Notes under the pieces: generated by a model | The model's input: only the letters and a program-made list of their open reading frames with translations | What the model was told of the DNA's origin: nothing | Database searches by the model: none | Part shown: piece after piece, positions 23,224-34,072 of the stretch | How the letters are laid out: each line of letters begins with the position of its first letter | Position numbering within the stretch: the stretch's first letter is position 1 | Assembly (NCBI GenBank): GCA_051453625.1 | Contig: JBOZIK010000001.1 | Span: 91,708,874-91,755,834 of the forward strand | Source: Welwitschia mirabilis | Lineage: Eukaryota > Gnetophyta > Gnetopsida > Welwitschiales | Direction of reading: 5' to 3' | Length of the DNA stretch: 46,961 bases | Position numbers and translations under genes: made by a program

Positions 23224-23731
23224 GTATCTTCATTCTTTTTTATTTTTTTGTCCCAACGTAAGATTTTCATAAAGACCAATTATTATTGACAGTCTTAGAA
23301 TGTAATTAATTTCAGTTATAATGATTTCTAGTCCTAAATGCAAAATTCATCCTGTACTGTATCTTAATTTTTGTAAATTGATTAGGTTTAATGCTACTAC
23401 TGTTATGTCAGTCTTTTGTGTGTCTCTATTACATTTTCAGTGTGCTGTGCTCTTTCCATCCATCATGATGAAATGTGTCAATTTTGTTGTTAAGAAATGC
23501 TAATGGATATAAGCCTAAAGAGATATTTATACATTAGGTTGGGCTAAATTTTAATCTTTCATCAGGTATCACTTTGATTTTTGGCTGGCTAATTTATATC
23601 ATTAGGTTTAAAACTACATTTAGTTATCTTTATGTGACCATACTTGTACGAGTTCTACCAATTTTACATAGTCAGATATCCAAAATAACATGTCATTTTG
23701 AGTTGTCGTATTTCCCTCTGAAATTTGTTAG
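23224..23731 (+). other. Intron (508 bp)
   Basis: Bounded by gtatct and 'aaatttgttag', T-rich, phase 1. It joins the last two coding exons. Confidence 0.75.
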
Positions 23732-23874
23732 ATGATATGCGTGAAAGAGCAAACAGAGCAGCTGCAGCTGCAAGGAGGTGGAGGGAGTACTCTAGAAAAG
23801 GTGTTGATAGAAGACCAACATGTAGCCTCCCAGGAAATAAGACTACTGAAGAGAAAGAAGTTCAACGTACATAG
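23732..23874 (+). CDS. Terminal coding exon (143 bp) of the host gene
   Basis: With the preceding base it reads DDMRERANRAAAAARRWREY, then SRKGVDRRPTCSLPGNKTTE and EKEVQRT, ending at TAG (23872-23874). The three exons together give 96 codons including the stop. The Arg/Ala-rich helix and the RRWREYSRKGVDRRP segment look like a conserved basic C-terminus, possibly binding nucleic acid or a partner protein, but that is a guess. The gene's N-terminal part is outside the window, so no function is assigned. Confidence 0.75.
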
Positions 23875-26296
23875 AGAGTGTATCTTTTCATGTCCTACAT
23901 ATATTTAATACTGTTTGTATAATATCTTTGATGAAGAGCTTCCCATACCAGAGAACCGCCTCCTGCAGAAACACAGTCTTTTTGCATGGGTATATCATTA
24001 AAAGCAGATTCTAACTATTTCTAGCATTTATGTTACTCATAATGTGATTATTAATATCAATAACATAATTAAAGCCTTCATGCCACAACTGTACATGTGA
24101 TCTTCCTCTCATCTGAAGATGGCTGCATAGAGATGTTAGTCATTAAGATGAAATCTGATGTCTTCAAGATCAAAAAATGTATAAATTTATTTCCAAAACT
24201 GAAGGCTTGCATATTCAATATTTCTTAACAAATTTTCATCACCCGTGGAAAGCATCTTTCAAAGCTTATTTTCAAATGAATATTTCATAGCAATTTTCAG
24301 GCATCAGTGCTCATGGCTAGCGTTACTGTTCGTAGACTCAGTACACCGCAGTTATGTTTTCTGATGGATGATTCAATCTACTCAACTCAATACAAGTCAA
24401 TAGGAAATCAGGAATACACAGAGGCAAGGTGAATATGGATGTTAATCAAATGCTGACAAGGCTGAATTCCCAGAAAGAATAAATACCTAGACAATTAGAA
24501 GGCTATCATAAAATACGATACAGCAGATATACATCAGAGAAATGATAAAAGAAACTATATTTGCAGCTAACAAAGTTGATGATCTACCACTAGAAAACAC
24601 AATTATGATCTTTTTACCAAAGTAATTGAAAGTAGAGATGTGCGACATTGATTCACAAGATTAAATACACAGTAGGAGCATGAACTAAATTAGATGATTT
24701 TTTTCCCCATAATAGAGGTAAATGAAGTATGCTTTTAAATAAAAGGAAGAACTATCTTGCACCATTGCTTATGCAATTGGATCTCTAATGAACTCACTTT
24801 TTCGATTACTATAGAGATATATGTATTATCTTCAATTTTGGGATATGATTCTCCGCGTGAACTGTCTGCTTCTTAGTAATCTTTCTTACAAAGAAGGTGT
24901 ATTCTAGTATTACCCAGAGTTTTCAAATGATGTTGCTTGGGTCTGCCATAGGAAGAACTCCCTTATATAGAAAATGAGGAATATTCCTGGAATCCACGGC
25001 CTATCTGTGTTAACCCTCCATCAAGTTTTCTCTTCTTGTGACGAGCTCTCTGTTTATGGATGACATACATCTTGTTCAATGTATGTGAATTATTATCATT
25101 CGTAAAAGGAAGTTTCTCACTATTGACAAATTATTAATTTCAAATGGGTACCAATATCATACTAACATGTTGAAATAATGATATTTCTTGTAACACAATA
25201 TATTTAGACTTTAATATGATAATTATTTTATTTATGATTGCTAATTAAGCCTTTTAATTCCTAGCAAGGAACATACCTCTTAAAAAGTTCACATGAACAG
25301 AAGATGAAATATTATTGTATTGTAGAAGTTACATTTTTTAATTAGAGTGCACATGTATTTCATAAGCAAAATACAATCGAGTTATGAGGTATAAGATCAT
25401 CAATCGATGCATTTAATGATATGTCATTATAAGTTATGTGTCAATGACAAAAGCCCTTTTTATGTTGCCCCACATCTCGTTGAATCCCAAAAACCTGCTT
25501 ATCTTCATGCAATATACCAATAGGCTCCATATTCACCTTGATTTTTGCTGTAAGCATCTAAACTCTTCATGTAAGTAGTTGAAGGAAAAACTCAAATTTT
25601 AAAATAAGGATATCCCGCTTTGAGCCTTTACAAAAAGAATTGTGTATTTAACATAATAAATTAACTGAAGGGAAAGAAATACCATAAAAATTCAAAATAA
25701 AGTATAAATAAATATGTTGGGTTAAATTGCATATATTATAGAAGCACGTGAGTATTAAACTTATCAAACTGTCACTTTAGATAATAAAATAACTATTCAC
25801 TAGTAATAGACACAAGTGATATTGATGTAATTACAACACAGGGCATATGATATTCTTTAAGAATTACATCTGTAAAAAGCTTAATTTCATGAGATATGAA
25901 TAATCTTTAATAAACATTCACTACTATTGTAGAGATTTATAACTCAAACCAGTTATAAAGAAAATTAAAGCAGTAAAAACTAACTTAAGTCATTGTTATA
26001 CAAAAATAATATTTCTTGAAAAGCTTACTATTTGAAATAATGTAAAATAGATATTTATGAGTTATTTAAAAGTCCTACTCCAGTCTATGTTAATTATACA
26101 TCAACTTAAAATTAAAAGATAACACTTTAGAAACAAGATTCTTAAAATTAACATGGTAAACCCTTTGACGTTAACAATATTTTCATTAAATTTTAATGTA
26201 CTTGACTTAAAAGATACTTTTTAGTTAGGCTTAAAATTAGTTGTAAAAGTGATATAACATATAACCTAGGTTATAAATGTTATAACTCACATTCTG
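23875..26296. other. 3' UTR and downstream flank; no further gene
   Basis: The first few hundred bases should hold the 3' UTR of the host gene; no single poly(A) signal stands out. Beyond about 25100 the sequence becomes very AT-rich. It ends at the TAATC target site of the large LTR element. Confidence 0.4.
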
Positions 26297-26301
26297 TAAT
26301 C
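26297..26301 (+). repeat. Left target-site duplication TAATC
   Basis: TAATC directly before the LTR terminus at 26302. The same five bases follow the right LTR at 36636-36640. Confidence 0.85.
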
Positions 26302-28188
26302 TGCAACATCCTATAATCCATTACAGATAACTTCAAGCTTACTTAGATACCCAAATGTAACGACCCCAATATTTTTCAGAAAGCCCAAAAAATATGCATT
26401 AATTAAAAACTTATCATATTTTAAATCACTTTAAGAATATAAACTCATAATATCAATCGCATATTGTTTGAGAATACACAATCTAAGACTTAGATTATGG
26501 ATCATAATAATAAATCTATAAAACACACACAAGCATATAACTTTTGTATTAAACACTTCTAATCCTTCTAATGAAAGGGAGATACATACATTGCAATATA
26601 TCCATATCACTTTTTTAAATAAATTTTAATACAATATTCATATTTACATAAATAATAAAATTTATTTAGGACATCCAAGGTCCTTCAACTACGCGCATCT
26701 AAACAAGAAGCATGAAAATATCCCTCAATCCAAATTGCATCAGCTAGCTCATTCTAAGGCCTTCTTCGTAGTAGGTCCTGCACATGCAAGCATGGTGTGA
26801 GAACTGTAACCTTCACAGTTCCTGGTATGGTCTATGACAAGGCTTAAGTAAGAGGATTCCAAATATAAGATAGGATTCTCAAGAAGAATTGAAATGTGAC
26901 CAAGACAATTCAAGAATGCAATGCTGAACAATTCAAGACATAGTGTCAACAATCTGAAGTGCATTGCAAAATATGATCAAATCAACATTTTCAATTTATC
27001 CGGTAGCACTCATCCAAAGGGGACCATTTACTTCCTTCACTCTCTAGAGGTAATTTACAGTAATTCAGATGCGCATATCGAAAAGGGGCCCATCTACTCC
27101 CTTTACTATCTGGAGTTAATTTATTGTGATCCAAACCAACACATCTAGAGGGGGTTCATCTCCTCTCTTTACTCTCTAGAGGAGGTTCTCAACAACCTAG
27201 CATATATCAATACAGGTCAACAAAAGGGTACAAGCTTAAATCATTACGGGTAAGGCGGTAAGGCAAAAGAATCCTAGTGATGATGTACAATTTAGAAACA
27301 AAACTTGCAAGCTTTAACAATAAGCGAAATACCAAATAGGGCTTTTAAGAATGCAAGCATTATGAAACAAAAAGGAAATACAAGAAAATAAGTAAGTCAA
27401 GAACCATGCAAGGAATAGATTAAACCAATAAACCATACAAGAAAATACACCAAAGCAAAAACCATATAAGAAATTTGATTAAGCCATAAACCATATTGAA
27501 AGTAAAATAAAGATTTGAAAACTTCTAAAGATCAAAGTTTCAAGGACTTCCAAGCTCCAAGTTGAAGTCACTAAGATTCCATAACGAAGGCTTTCTCAAG
27601 GTATGTAATATGAGGAGAAGAAAGTCCTAGTTATAACAGAGAATGAAGGAGGTGAAGAGACACAAGACCAAAAAGAGAGACCATCATAAAAGAGGGTGGT
27701 GAAGGTCGTGGATGTAGTGGAAGTGGTGTAGGTAGTAGAAGTGGTAGGGATTCTATTACTTTGCCAAGCCACTGCGTGCATAATATTTTATCGTAATAAA
27801 TAATAATGCATTTATTAAAATAAGGAATAAAATGAGCCACCTCAATAATATAATTTTTATGTTTAAATAAAGGAAAGGTACAACTATTAAATAAGGAAAA
27901 TAATGCAACCACTAACTTATTCACTAACATGACCACTACTTTAACCACTATCTTAGCCACAAGAGATCATGATTAATTACCAAGAATTTACAACAAGAAT
28001 AACATTATGGCTATTACAATGAAAGGACTTTAAAATAACAAGTTGTAGCATAATTTTTCACAATATATCTCAATGATATTAATAATGAGTACAATAACTA
28101 ATTTAGCTTGTAGATCATATAATAATAAAATTTAGTTTTATTAAATTTTTAGGCTAGGTCTTTGAACCTTGAAAGTTTGGACGTGACA
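26302..28188 (-). repeat. 3' LTR (left copy) of the LARD-like element
   Basis: On the minus strand it runs from TGTCACGTCCAAACTTTC to '...ggatgttgca'. It aligns along its whole length with 34076-36635. It contains a degenerate TATA region (about 27626-27635), a GGTGGAAGTGGTG-type simple repeat (about 27693-27752) and an ACCACTAACTTA-type repeat (about 27905-27960), all shared with the other copy. Confidence 0.9.
27011..27186 (+). repeat. Tandem repeat inside the left LTR (about 64-bp unit, 3 copies)
   Basis: Three diverged copies of a unit containing 'catctactccctttactctc' and 'ggaggtaattta'. The same array is in the right LTR at about 34767-34941, so it predates the insertion. Confidence 0.75.
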
Positions 28189-28222
28189 TTAGTCCACCCC
28201 TTAAGAGGTTTTGTCCTCGAAA
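28189..28222 (-). promoter_or_regulatory. Polypurine tract and conserved 3' internal motif
   Basis: The minus strand reads GTTTCGAGGACAAAACC, then CTTAAGGGGTGGACTAA, immediately before the LTR start TGTCACG. The 'TTCGAGGACgAA ... TTAAGGGGgG' arrangement is characteristic of the 3' internal end of plant Ty3/gypsy elements. This ties the non-autonomous element to a gypsy parent and fixes its orientation. Confidence 0.8.
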
Positions 28223-30020
28223 CTTGAGCTACAATACATCTATTTTATATTTTCAAGTAGCTTCTCTTTCTCTCTCTCCTAATTGTTGTACTTACAAAGT
28301 TGAATTTATCTTCCTTCAATGCCCTATAAATTGTTGAATAAGTTGGAATGTTATTTATAGGCTTGCTAATCAAAGATATTGACCATCCTGATAACACCAA
28401 TCATCTCTTGTTCTGGAATAATCAAGCCTCTGGAAATTCTTTTCTANNNNNNNNNNNNNNNNNNNCTTCATGGCATATGCTCTAAAAGTTGTATTTTATA
28501 TGTATATCAATCTTCAAAATTTACAAAAACTCTTTTTTTATATATAGACTTTCAACCTTCCCCATTTCCTAAGGTCATGATTAGTTGATTTGGGAAAACA
28601 TTATGAACTAGTATATCTTTTATAAGAGGCTAGGTAAAGGCTACATAATTGCCTTCACAAAGAACTCTAAGAACACAGCTGAATATATTTACAAATAGTT
28701 GAAAACCATTCAATTTCATAAGCCAAACTATCTCAATAATATTCTTTCTTTGACCAAAACCAAAATAAGCTTATACTATTAAATCCAAAATTGGAACACA
28801 ACAATGTCCCACTCCCAACTATGACACTCACATCTAAGGACGTTATGTAGAAATTCCTCAAGCCTTAACTTATAAATTGTAGGCCTCTTTCACTCTACAC
28901 TCCTTTGTTGTGTGCTTCTTTCAATGCCTCTTCGAAACTTATGATTGCATAGTCTAGTCGAATTTTCACTTCAAAGTATAATATAGCACCTTAAAGCCTA
29001 ACAAGTTAAGGACAAAATGTGTGAAATAAGCCCAAAGTTATAAGCTTAATCTAAAGGAAGTAATTGGAAGAATCATAAATGATATTGTTATTATTAATAC
29101 ATAAACGAATACTAACCAAGTATTACAATAATTAGCTAAAACATATACACATAACATGTATAGCATAAATAGGAGTTTCAAGTTAGGCAAATATTTTGCA
29201 AACATAAACCCAATAAATATACTAATATTTTCAAATTAATTGAGAATGAGAAGAATTTAGCCTCATAAGCTTGAATACCTATATACATATTCTATTTAAC
29301 AAGATTACAGACTTTAACCATATAATAATAGAATTAGTTAGTTAAGACTATCATGCGGCTAGGATTACAAGATGTAAGCCAATGATAATTAAGAAAAAGG
29401 GCTTCATTAATGTAAATAACTAGTCGAGGAATATGAAAATTTCCTAAGACAAAGGGTCATCTAAAGATTTACCAACAATAGTACATAGGCTACCAAGATA
29501 AGCTAGAAAGGTAACCCTTTCATTTACCATGCAATAGTCTGGTTTATTGAATAGAGTTATGCTAGTATATGAACCACTTTCTATCTATGTGTTGCTTCAT
29601 CTCGCTCTTGTGAATTGCATTCATCTTTCTCCTAATGCATTGTTTCACCTTTCCACTTATGCATGGCTTCCACTACCATAGGTAGAGTTAAGCTAAAGAC
29701 CAATGATGACAGTTAAGACTTACATGTGTGGCAATATCAACGTAGTCATAAAAGAAAAATAATAGCCAGCGATTGCAATAATCTTTAATTTCTTACTAAG
29801 TTTTACCTTAAACGATTGCGAGAGAAATGGAATCATAGTAACAAATAACTTACAAGTTGAAAGTATGAACAATGTTTTAAGTTGGAATTGCAATCTATTG
29901 ATGTTGCCAGAAGGTGCCTCCATGTTGAGGTCTCATTTTGACCCTCTAAACTTTGTATTAGCATAACATACTTTCAGCTGGGATTATCTAGATATCTAGA
30001 TCCTAATCCTAACTTCAATT
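28223..30020. other. Non-coding internal part of the LARD-like element
   Basis: AT-rich, stop-rich on both strands, with no retroviral-type domain. A 19-N gap lies at 28447-28465. Confidence 0.6.
28447..28465. other. Assembly gap (19 N)
   Basis: Short run of N. Confidence 0.95.
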
Positions 30021-30127
30021 CTTTCAACAATACTTACTCTCCCTTGCAAAAAAAAAAGTAATAATCGAGATAGAACCATATCCTAAACCATTCTCCTGGT
30101 ACCTTAAAGAGGAGTTAGAAAGCATAC

Positions 30128-30314
30128 CTGTGGCACTAAGAGGGTGTGTCGAGAGGGCGCTGTTTGAGAGGCAGTCTCTAAGACCCTTCTCTCTATCTCC
30201 CTTGATCTCTTGCTTGGCATTCTCAAAGTCAATTTGAATCAAGCATTTCTCTATGAGTGGAGGATCGCAGTCCATGGAATTTTCATCAAGCTTGGGATCC
30301 TGTGCGTCGTTCAT
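30128..30314 (-). pseudogene. Exon-like open block, product unknown (minus strand)
   Basis: The minus strand has an ATG at 30314 and an open frame reading MNDAQDPKLDENSMDCDPPL, then IEKCLIQIDFENAKQEIKGD and REKGLRDCLSNSALSTHPLS. It ends at a consensus donor, CACAG|gtatgc, at 30128. GC and CpG content are higher here and just upstream (to about 30480) than in the rest of the element, as in the 5' end of a plant gene. I do not recognise the protein. It could be the first exon of a captured host gene or a chance open frame. Confidence 0.35.
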
Positions 30315-30663
30315 GTCAATGTCTTTTTCAATGATTGTGCTTTGCGTTTCTTTCCAGATAAAGCTGCATCATTTCCATTCCCGTTATCGATATCATTCTG
30401 ACGTTCGCTGCGTATTTTCGAAGGGCTTCTTCGCGCTTATTCAATAGAATTCGGGAAGTTTAGGGACTGATGAAAGGTTTCGGCATAGTCCATTTCATTG
30501 GGATATCAAGCACCCTCTGCAACTTCCCTTTGTAAAATTAGAATACCACCATTATTCACTTCAAACCCTCGGCCTCCACTCCAATCTTGTTACTCTCTCT
30601 TTTCATTGTAGTATAGTACCATTTCGAATTGTTTAAGGAACTTAAGTACAGATTCTCCTTCAG

Positions 30664-30678
30664 TGTGTGTGTGTGTGT
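30664..30678 (+). repeat. (TG)n microsatellite
   Basis: Seven to eight TG units inside the internal region. Confidence 0.85.
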
Positions 30679-30991
30679 ATTTTCATCTAGCATGTGGATT
30701 TTGAAGCTACACAGTAACTTGCTTGGGCTAAAATCCTAAATCTTTAGCCAATTGAGTTTTCCTCCCGGGCTCAAGCTTGTTGTCAATCTTTAAGCTAATA
30801 TAGAATAAAGATGTGATTATGTTGTTCTTCATTATGCTTTGTTAGGAAGATGAGACCACAAAGTGTTATCAGTTACAGACATTATTTAATTTGCTAGAGG
30901 AATCAATGGTAATAGTACTGCTTGTGTCTGCGTAGGTCTGCTTTGATTAGTGGAAACAGTCACTGCTTTGGTAGATTAAAAATATTGTTAA

Positions 30992-31258
30992 GCTTATAAC
31001 ATTAGACGAAAATATATGAGAAAGATCTTTGCACTTCTTAGAACTACGCAGGATGGAATCCTACATATTTTGCAGAGCATCTTGAAAGGAGGAGGACCAT
31101 CAGTTTTATTTGAACTTGATCGGCATGACTTAGAATCTGGGAAATATTACGTAATTTGATTTAATGAAGAGGGGAATTATCATAGATGCTATCTTTTCAA
31201 AGAAGCACATATTTATTTGAGTAGGAGTTTGCTTGTTAAGCAAGTGCTTCCCTTCTGA
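30992..31258 (+). pseudogene. Coding-like block with one internal stop, product unknown
   Basis: An 88-codon plus-strand frame broken by a single TGA. It reads RKYMRKIFALLRTTQDGILH, then SVLFELDRHDLESGKYYVI, stop, FNEEGNYHRCYLFKEAHIYL. The composition is that of a soluble protein, unlike the neighbouring noise. It lies between the other captured fragments and on the same strand as the UBP12-like and RPB4-like pieces. The source gene was not identified. Confidence 0.4.
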
Positions 31259-31275
31259 ATAGTGTATACCTGTAA

Positions 31276-31449
31276 CTCCATTATAGGACTCAAGAAAGGG
31301 GCTTTATAAGGATGCTTAGTGCTTCTTACTACGCAACAAATTTAAGAGAGCTTAGAAAGTGCGGTGCAATTATTTTTGGAGAGGAACTTGAAACAGACAT
31401 GATTGTTGGCTTTGCAGTGAATTTTCAAAATGGGGGCAAGCACTTCTAA
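31276..31449 (+). pseudogene. Second coding-like block, product unknown
   Basis: A 57-codon open plus-strand frame in a different phase from the block before it. It reads RGFIRMLSASYYATNLRELR, then KCGAIIFGEELETDMIVGFA, VNFQNGGKHF. The amino-acid composition is protein-like. It may be part of the same captured gene after a frameshift, or a separate one. Family unknown. Confidence 0.35.
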
Positions 31450-32062
31450 TTCTTAGGAGGTGGTGAAACAATTCCCTTCTTAAGTAGCCCTCGGCTATTG
31501 GATCATCTTGATTAGTGCCTGAAAATCCTTTCTTGTTGTAATCCACAACAATAACTCTAGTGATATTCTAGCACAGATGTAATTCAAAGAATAACCTTTA
31601 CAAATCACAGCTCACTACGATGTGCTCAACACTCTCACAGATAAACATTTCAGCAAGGAAGAATCTGTTAAAGATAACATCAATAACTCTTCTGAGGATT
31701 TGTTTGTGTGGCCAAAAAAAATATGTTGGGAGCATTCTTTCATTTACTAATATCAAAAGATATGGAAATACACAGAGATGGGTATTATTTTCTAGGTGAA
31801 TGTGGGGCCAATTTCTAAAAAGAAGTCTTGAAGACAGTGATCCCTCAAAATCTCCAAAGGACCTTCCAGAGAATAGTCTGGTCAAAAAGATAATACAGAG
31901 AAGTCCTTGTATGAAAAGATGATTGCAATCCAGAAATTACAAGATTAGTAAATCTGCAAGTTTGAAGTGAAGCTTGAAATCATGCCAAAGCTAAAAGACT
32001 TCCGTGATTATTTTCTAGCACTTGAATTCCCTATGAATTCTCAATAGGACACTTGTACAGGT

Positions 32063-32385
32063 GGGGTTGAAGAAGAATCAAAATGATATGATACTAGTAA
32101 CGAAGAAGTCTCAAATGGCATGGATGTTTTTAGTGATCCTCCAATATAGCGATACTAGTATCTCAACAAAGAATCTTACGAAGTTATTTGAATGGGATAC
32201 CATGATTCCTTCATGCAACACGATGTACAAGAGCTAAACAGGGTGCTTTGAGAGAATAAAGGACAAAACAAAGGGAACAGCTGTTGAAGACACAATAAAG
32301 ATACTGTTTGAGGGGCATCACATGAACTACACAGAGTTGATTATAGGCCCACTGGGAAGAAGTCCTTTCACCTGGAGGAACAGGG
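32063..32385 (+). pseudogene. UBP12/13-like (USP7-class) ubiquitin protease fragment
   Basis: A broken piece of the catalytic domain of a plant UBP12/UBP13-type deubiquitinase, the family that removes ubiquitin from proteins in nucleus and cytosol. From 32139 it reads LQYSDTSISTKNLTKLFEWD. A one-base deletion follows, then DSFMQHDVQELNRVL at about 32185-32250, a block strongly conserved in this family. After a stop and shift comes KDKTKGTAVEDTIKILFEGH, then HMNYTE, and in a further frame VDYRPTGKKSFHL. The Cys-box region is lost: only a possible VGLKKNQ at 32063-32090 remains, closer to the next block than in a normal gene. No introns are evident across the aligned part, but it is too short to decide between retrocopy and genomic capture. 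It lies antisense to the retrotransposon. Confidence 0.85.
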
Positions 32386-32663
32386 CATACTTCTTTAGGA
32401 TTCCATGGCAAAAAGTAATTCTTGTGGAATTGTGGAATATGCTCTGTTAGGGATCGTTTTATGAGACCCTCTTGATCAGTAAACTCTTACTTGGTCCTTA
32501 GTCTCTGAGTCAAGCATGAAAACCTAAGTTCAGTAGTAAAAATCTCTTCCATTTGTTGATTAATAAGATCACCCAACTGTAGGTCACAGATCCCAAATGA
32601 CCCACAGAGCTTTCTTTGATCTATGCCTGGGATTCAGAGGTTCAAAAAGCATCCCTAGTTTGA

Positions 32664-32918
32664 TGGCCCATTGGTCAAGGTTTCGCAGATGTTTGACGCC
32701 TCATTGGAGTATACAAAGTCCTTTGGTGATTAATAGAACAAAGATGATATTAAACAAGTAAAGAATGTTCTCTTGGGTCACAGATTGTCAAAGCTGGAGA
32801 CATGTATGATAGGAAACCTTATGCCAGAGAATGCAGATGAGATGAAAGCTCTTGTGCAATCCTTGAAAAGATTCGATGACGACGCTTTTGAAGAACAAGC
32901 TGAATGAGCTTCATTGTT
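32664..32918 (+). pseudogene. RPB4-class RNA polymerase subunit fragment
   Basis: A degenerate C-terminal piece of an Rpb4-family subunit (NRPB4, or NRPD4/E4 in plants), which forms the stalk of RNA polymerase II or IV/V with RPB7. It reads VKVSQMFDASLEYTKSFG, two adjacent stops where RYK is expected, NKDDIKQVKNVLLGHRLSKL, then ETCMIGNLMPENADEMKALV and QSLKRFDDDA. A frameshift near 32890 leads to a LNEL segment, the usual final helix. The order and spacing match the family's C-terminal domain. It lies about 280 bp from the UBP12-like piece, on the same strand. Confidence 0.85.
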
Positions 32919-33039
32919 GTAGGGTAGGCATGTGAGTCATGCCTATCCTTCTTTTGATGCTTTGCGAATTCCTCCTCCTCTTGATTTCTAGATGTTAAGA
33001 ATGCATACCTCATGTTTCTGGAAGCCTTCTAAACAACAA

Positions 33040-33560
33040 CGACCATATTGCCGGAATGATCGAGCAGTGTAGCATCCCGATGATTTGCGAGAGCGTCCTT
33101 CTGCGAATCTTTGGGGGCAAGAACGATTGGAATGGACATGTTGATAAGGGTCCCATCATGGAGTCTCTTGAAGGAATTCATGCGGCCTCATGAAACCCTT
33201 CAATGGGCTTCCCCAGCCCTCCCTTACAACATGGGCCCACTGCAAATTGATCCTCGAAATGCTTACCTTGGGCATCGATTTCGCTTCTCTTTTTAGAGAA
33301 TCCCTCTTTCCTTTCGGCACAACCAGATCCACCAAATGCACTCCGTCTGACTCGATTAGGCTGCATTTCCTGACCGAACGCCCAGCTCTTTTTTGGTTTT
33401 TTTCACACATTCCACAGAACTTATTTCCGGCCACGAATTGTGAGCGATCGAGTTTCACTCATGTCATTGTAAGGAAAGATGAAACAGAAGCAATTGCAGA
33501 CATATAGAGCTCATCCTAACTCCGGTTTTCGCGGCTTTTGCCTAGCGGCCTAAATGAGAT
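33040..33560. other. GC- and CpG-richer block, origin unknown
   Basis: Overlapping open frames on both strands (for example minus 33156-33458, plus 33190-33507) in sequence that is clearly richer in GC and CpG than the rest of the element. It resembles the 5' region of a plant gene, but neither strand gives a peptide I recognise. It could be a further captured fragment. Confidence 0.35.
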
Positions 33561-34054
33561 TAGGCAGAAACATGAATGATCCTAAAAATGATTTGATAAT
33601 ATACCTCGACAAGATTTTAGGGCTTCATTGCGATCTGTTTTGGCCAAAAAAAATGCAATCTGTTAGAGGCATGTTCAGTTTTCCGTATTCGATTTTTGGA
33701 AAAACGTGCGGTATCAGGTTTTGGATTTAACTTGTGTTAATCACTTTTAGGTCTCTTGCCTGCCCGCCAACCCCCTCAGAGTAGAAGGTAAATGATTTAC
33801 ATTACCCTTTAGAACTTCAAACATCACAGGAAAACAATTCTAGTATGCTTTTTTTTTATTTTAATCTATGTGTGTCTTTTCACAAACTCAAGAGGACATG
33901 ACTGAAAATCGTAAAGCTCGTAAGCTAACACATGTTATGTAGAATATTAGAAGGTTTTAGCTCTAATGTTAAAAACTTAACAATTATGCTTAGCAAAAAT
34001 AGAAACCTATGCTCTTATAAGAACTTCACTGCGACTATGCCCAGTAGAATCACT
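33560..34054. other. Leader region of the LARD-like element
   Basis: Lies between the PBS and the captured block, where gag would be in an autonomous element. No gag-like frame is seen on the minus strand. Confidence 0.5.
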
Positions 34055-34072
34055 AACCTGGCTCTAATACCA
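34055..34072 (-). promoter_or_regulatory. Primer-binding site of the LARD-like element
   Basis: The minus strand reads TGGTATTAGAGCCAGGTT, one change from TGGTATCAGAGCCAGGTT, complementary to initiator tRNA-Met. Three bases (TTG) separate it from the LTR end. Confidence 0.85.

Noticed and set aside
27596-27781. Thr/Ser-rich minus-strand frame in the LTR
   Set aside because: It translates the GGTGGAAGTGGTG simple repeat of the LTR and is not a gene.
31598-31885. 95-codon minus-strand frame with ESVEHIVVSCDL, reminiscent of the zinc-binding end of plant LINE reverse transcriptases
   Set aside because: Only one short motif resembles the family, the Cys residues do not fit, and no RT blocks are upstream. 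Left unassigned.
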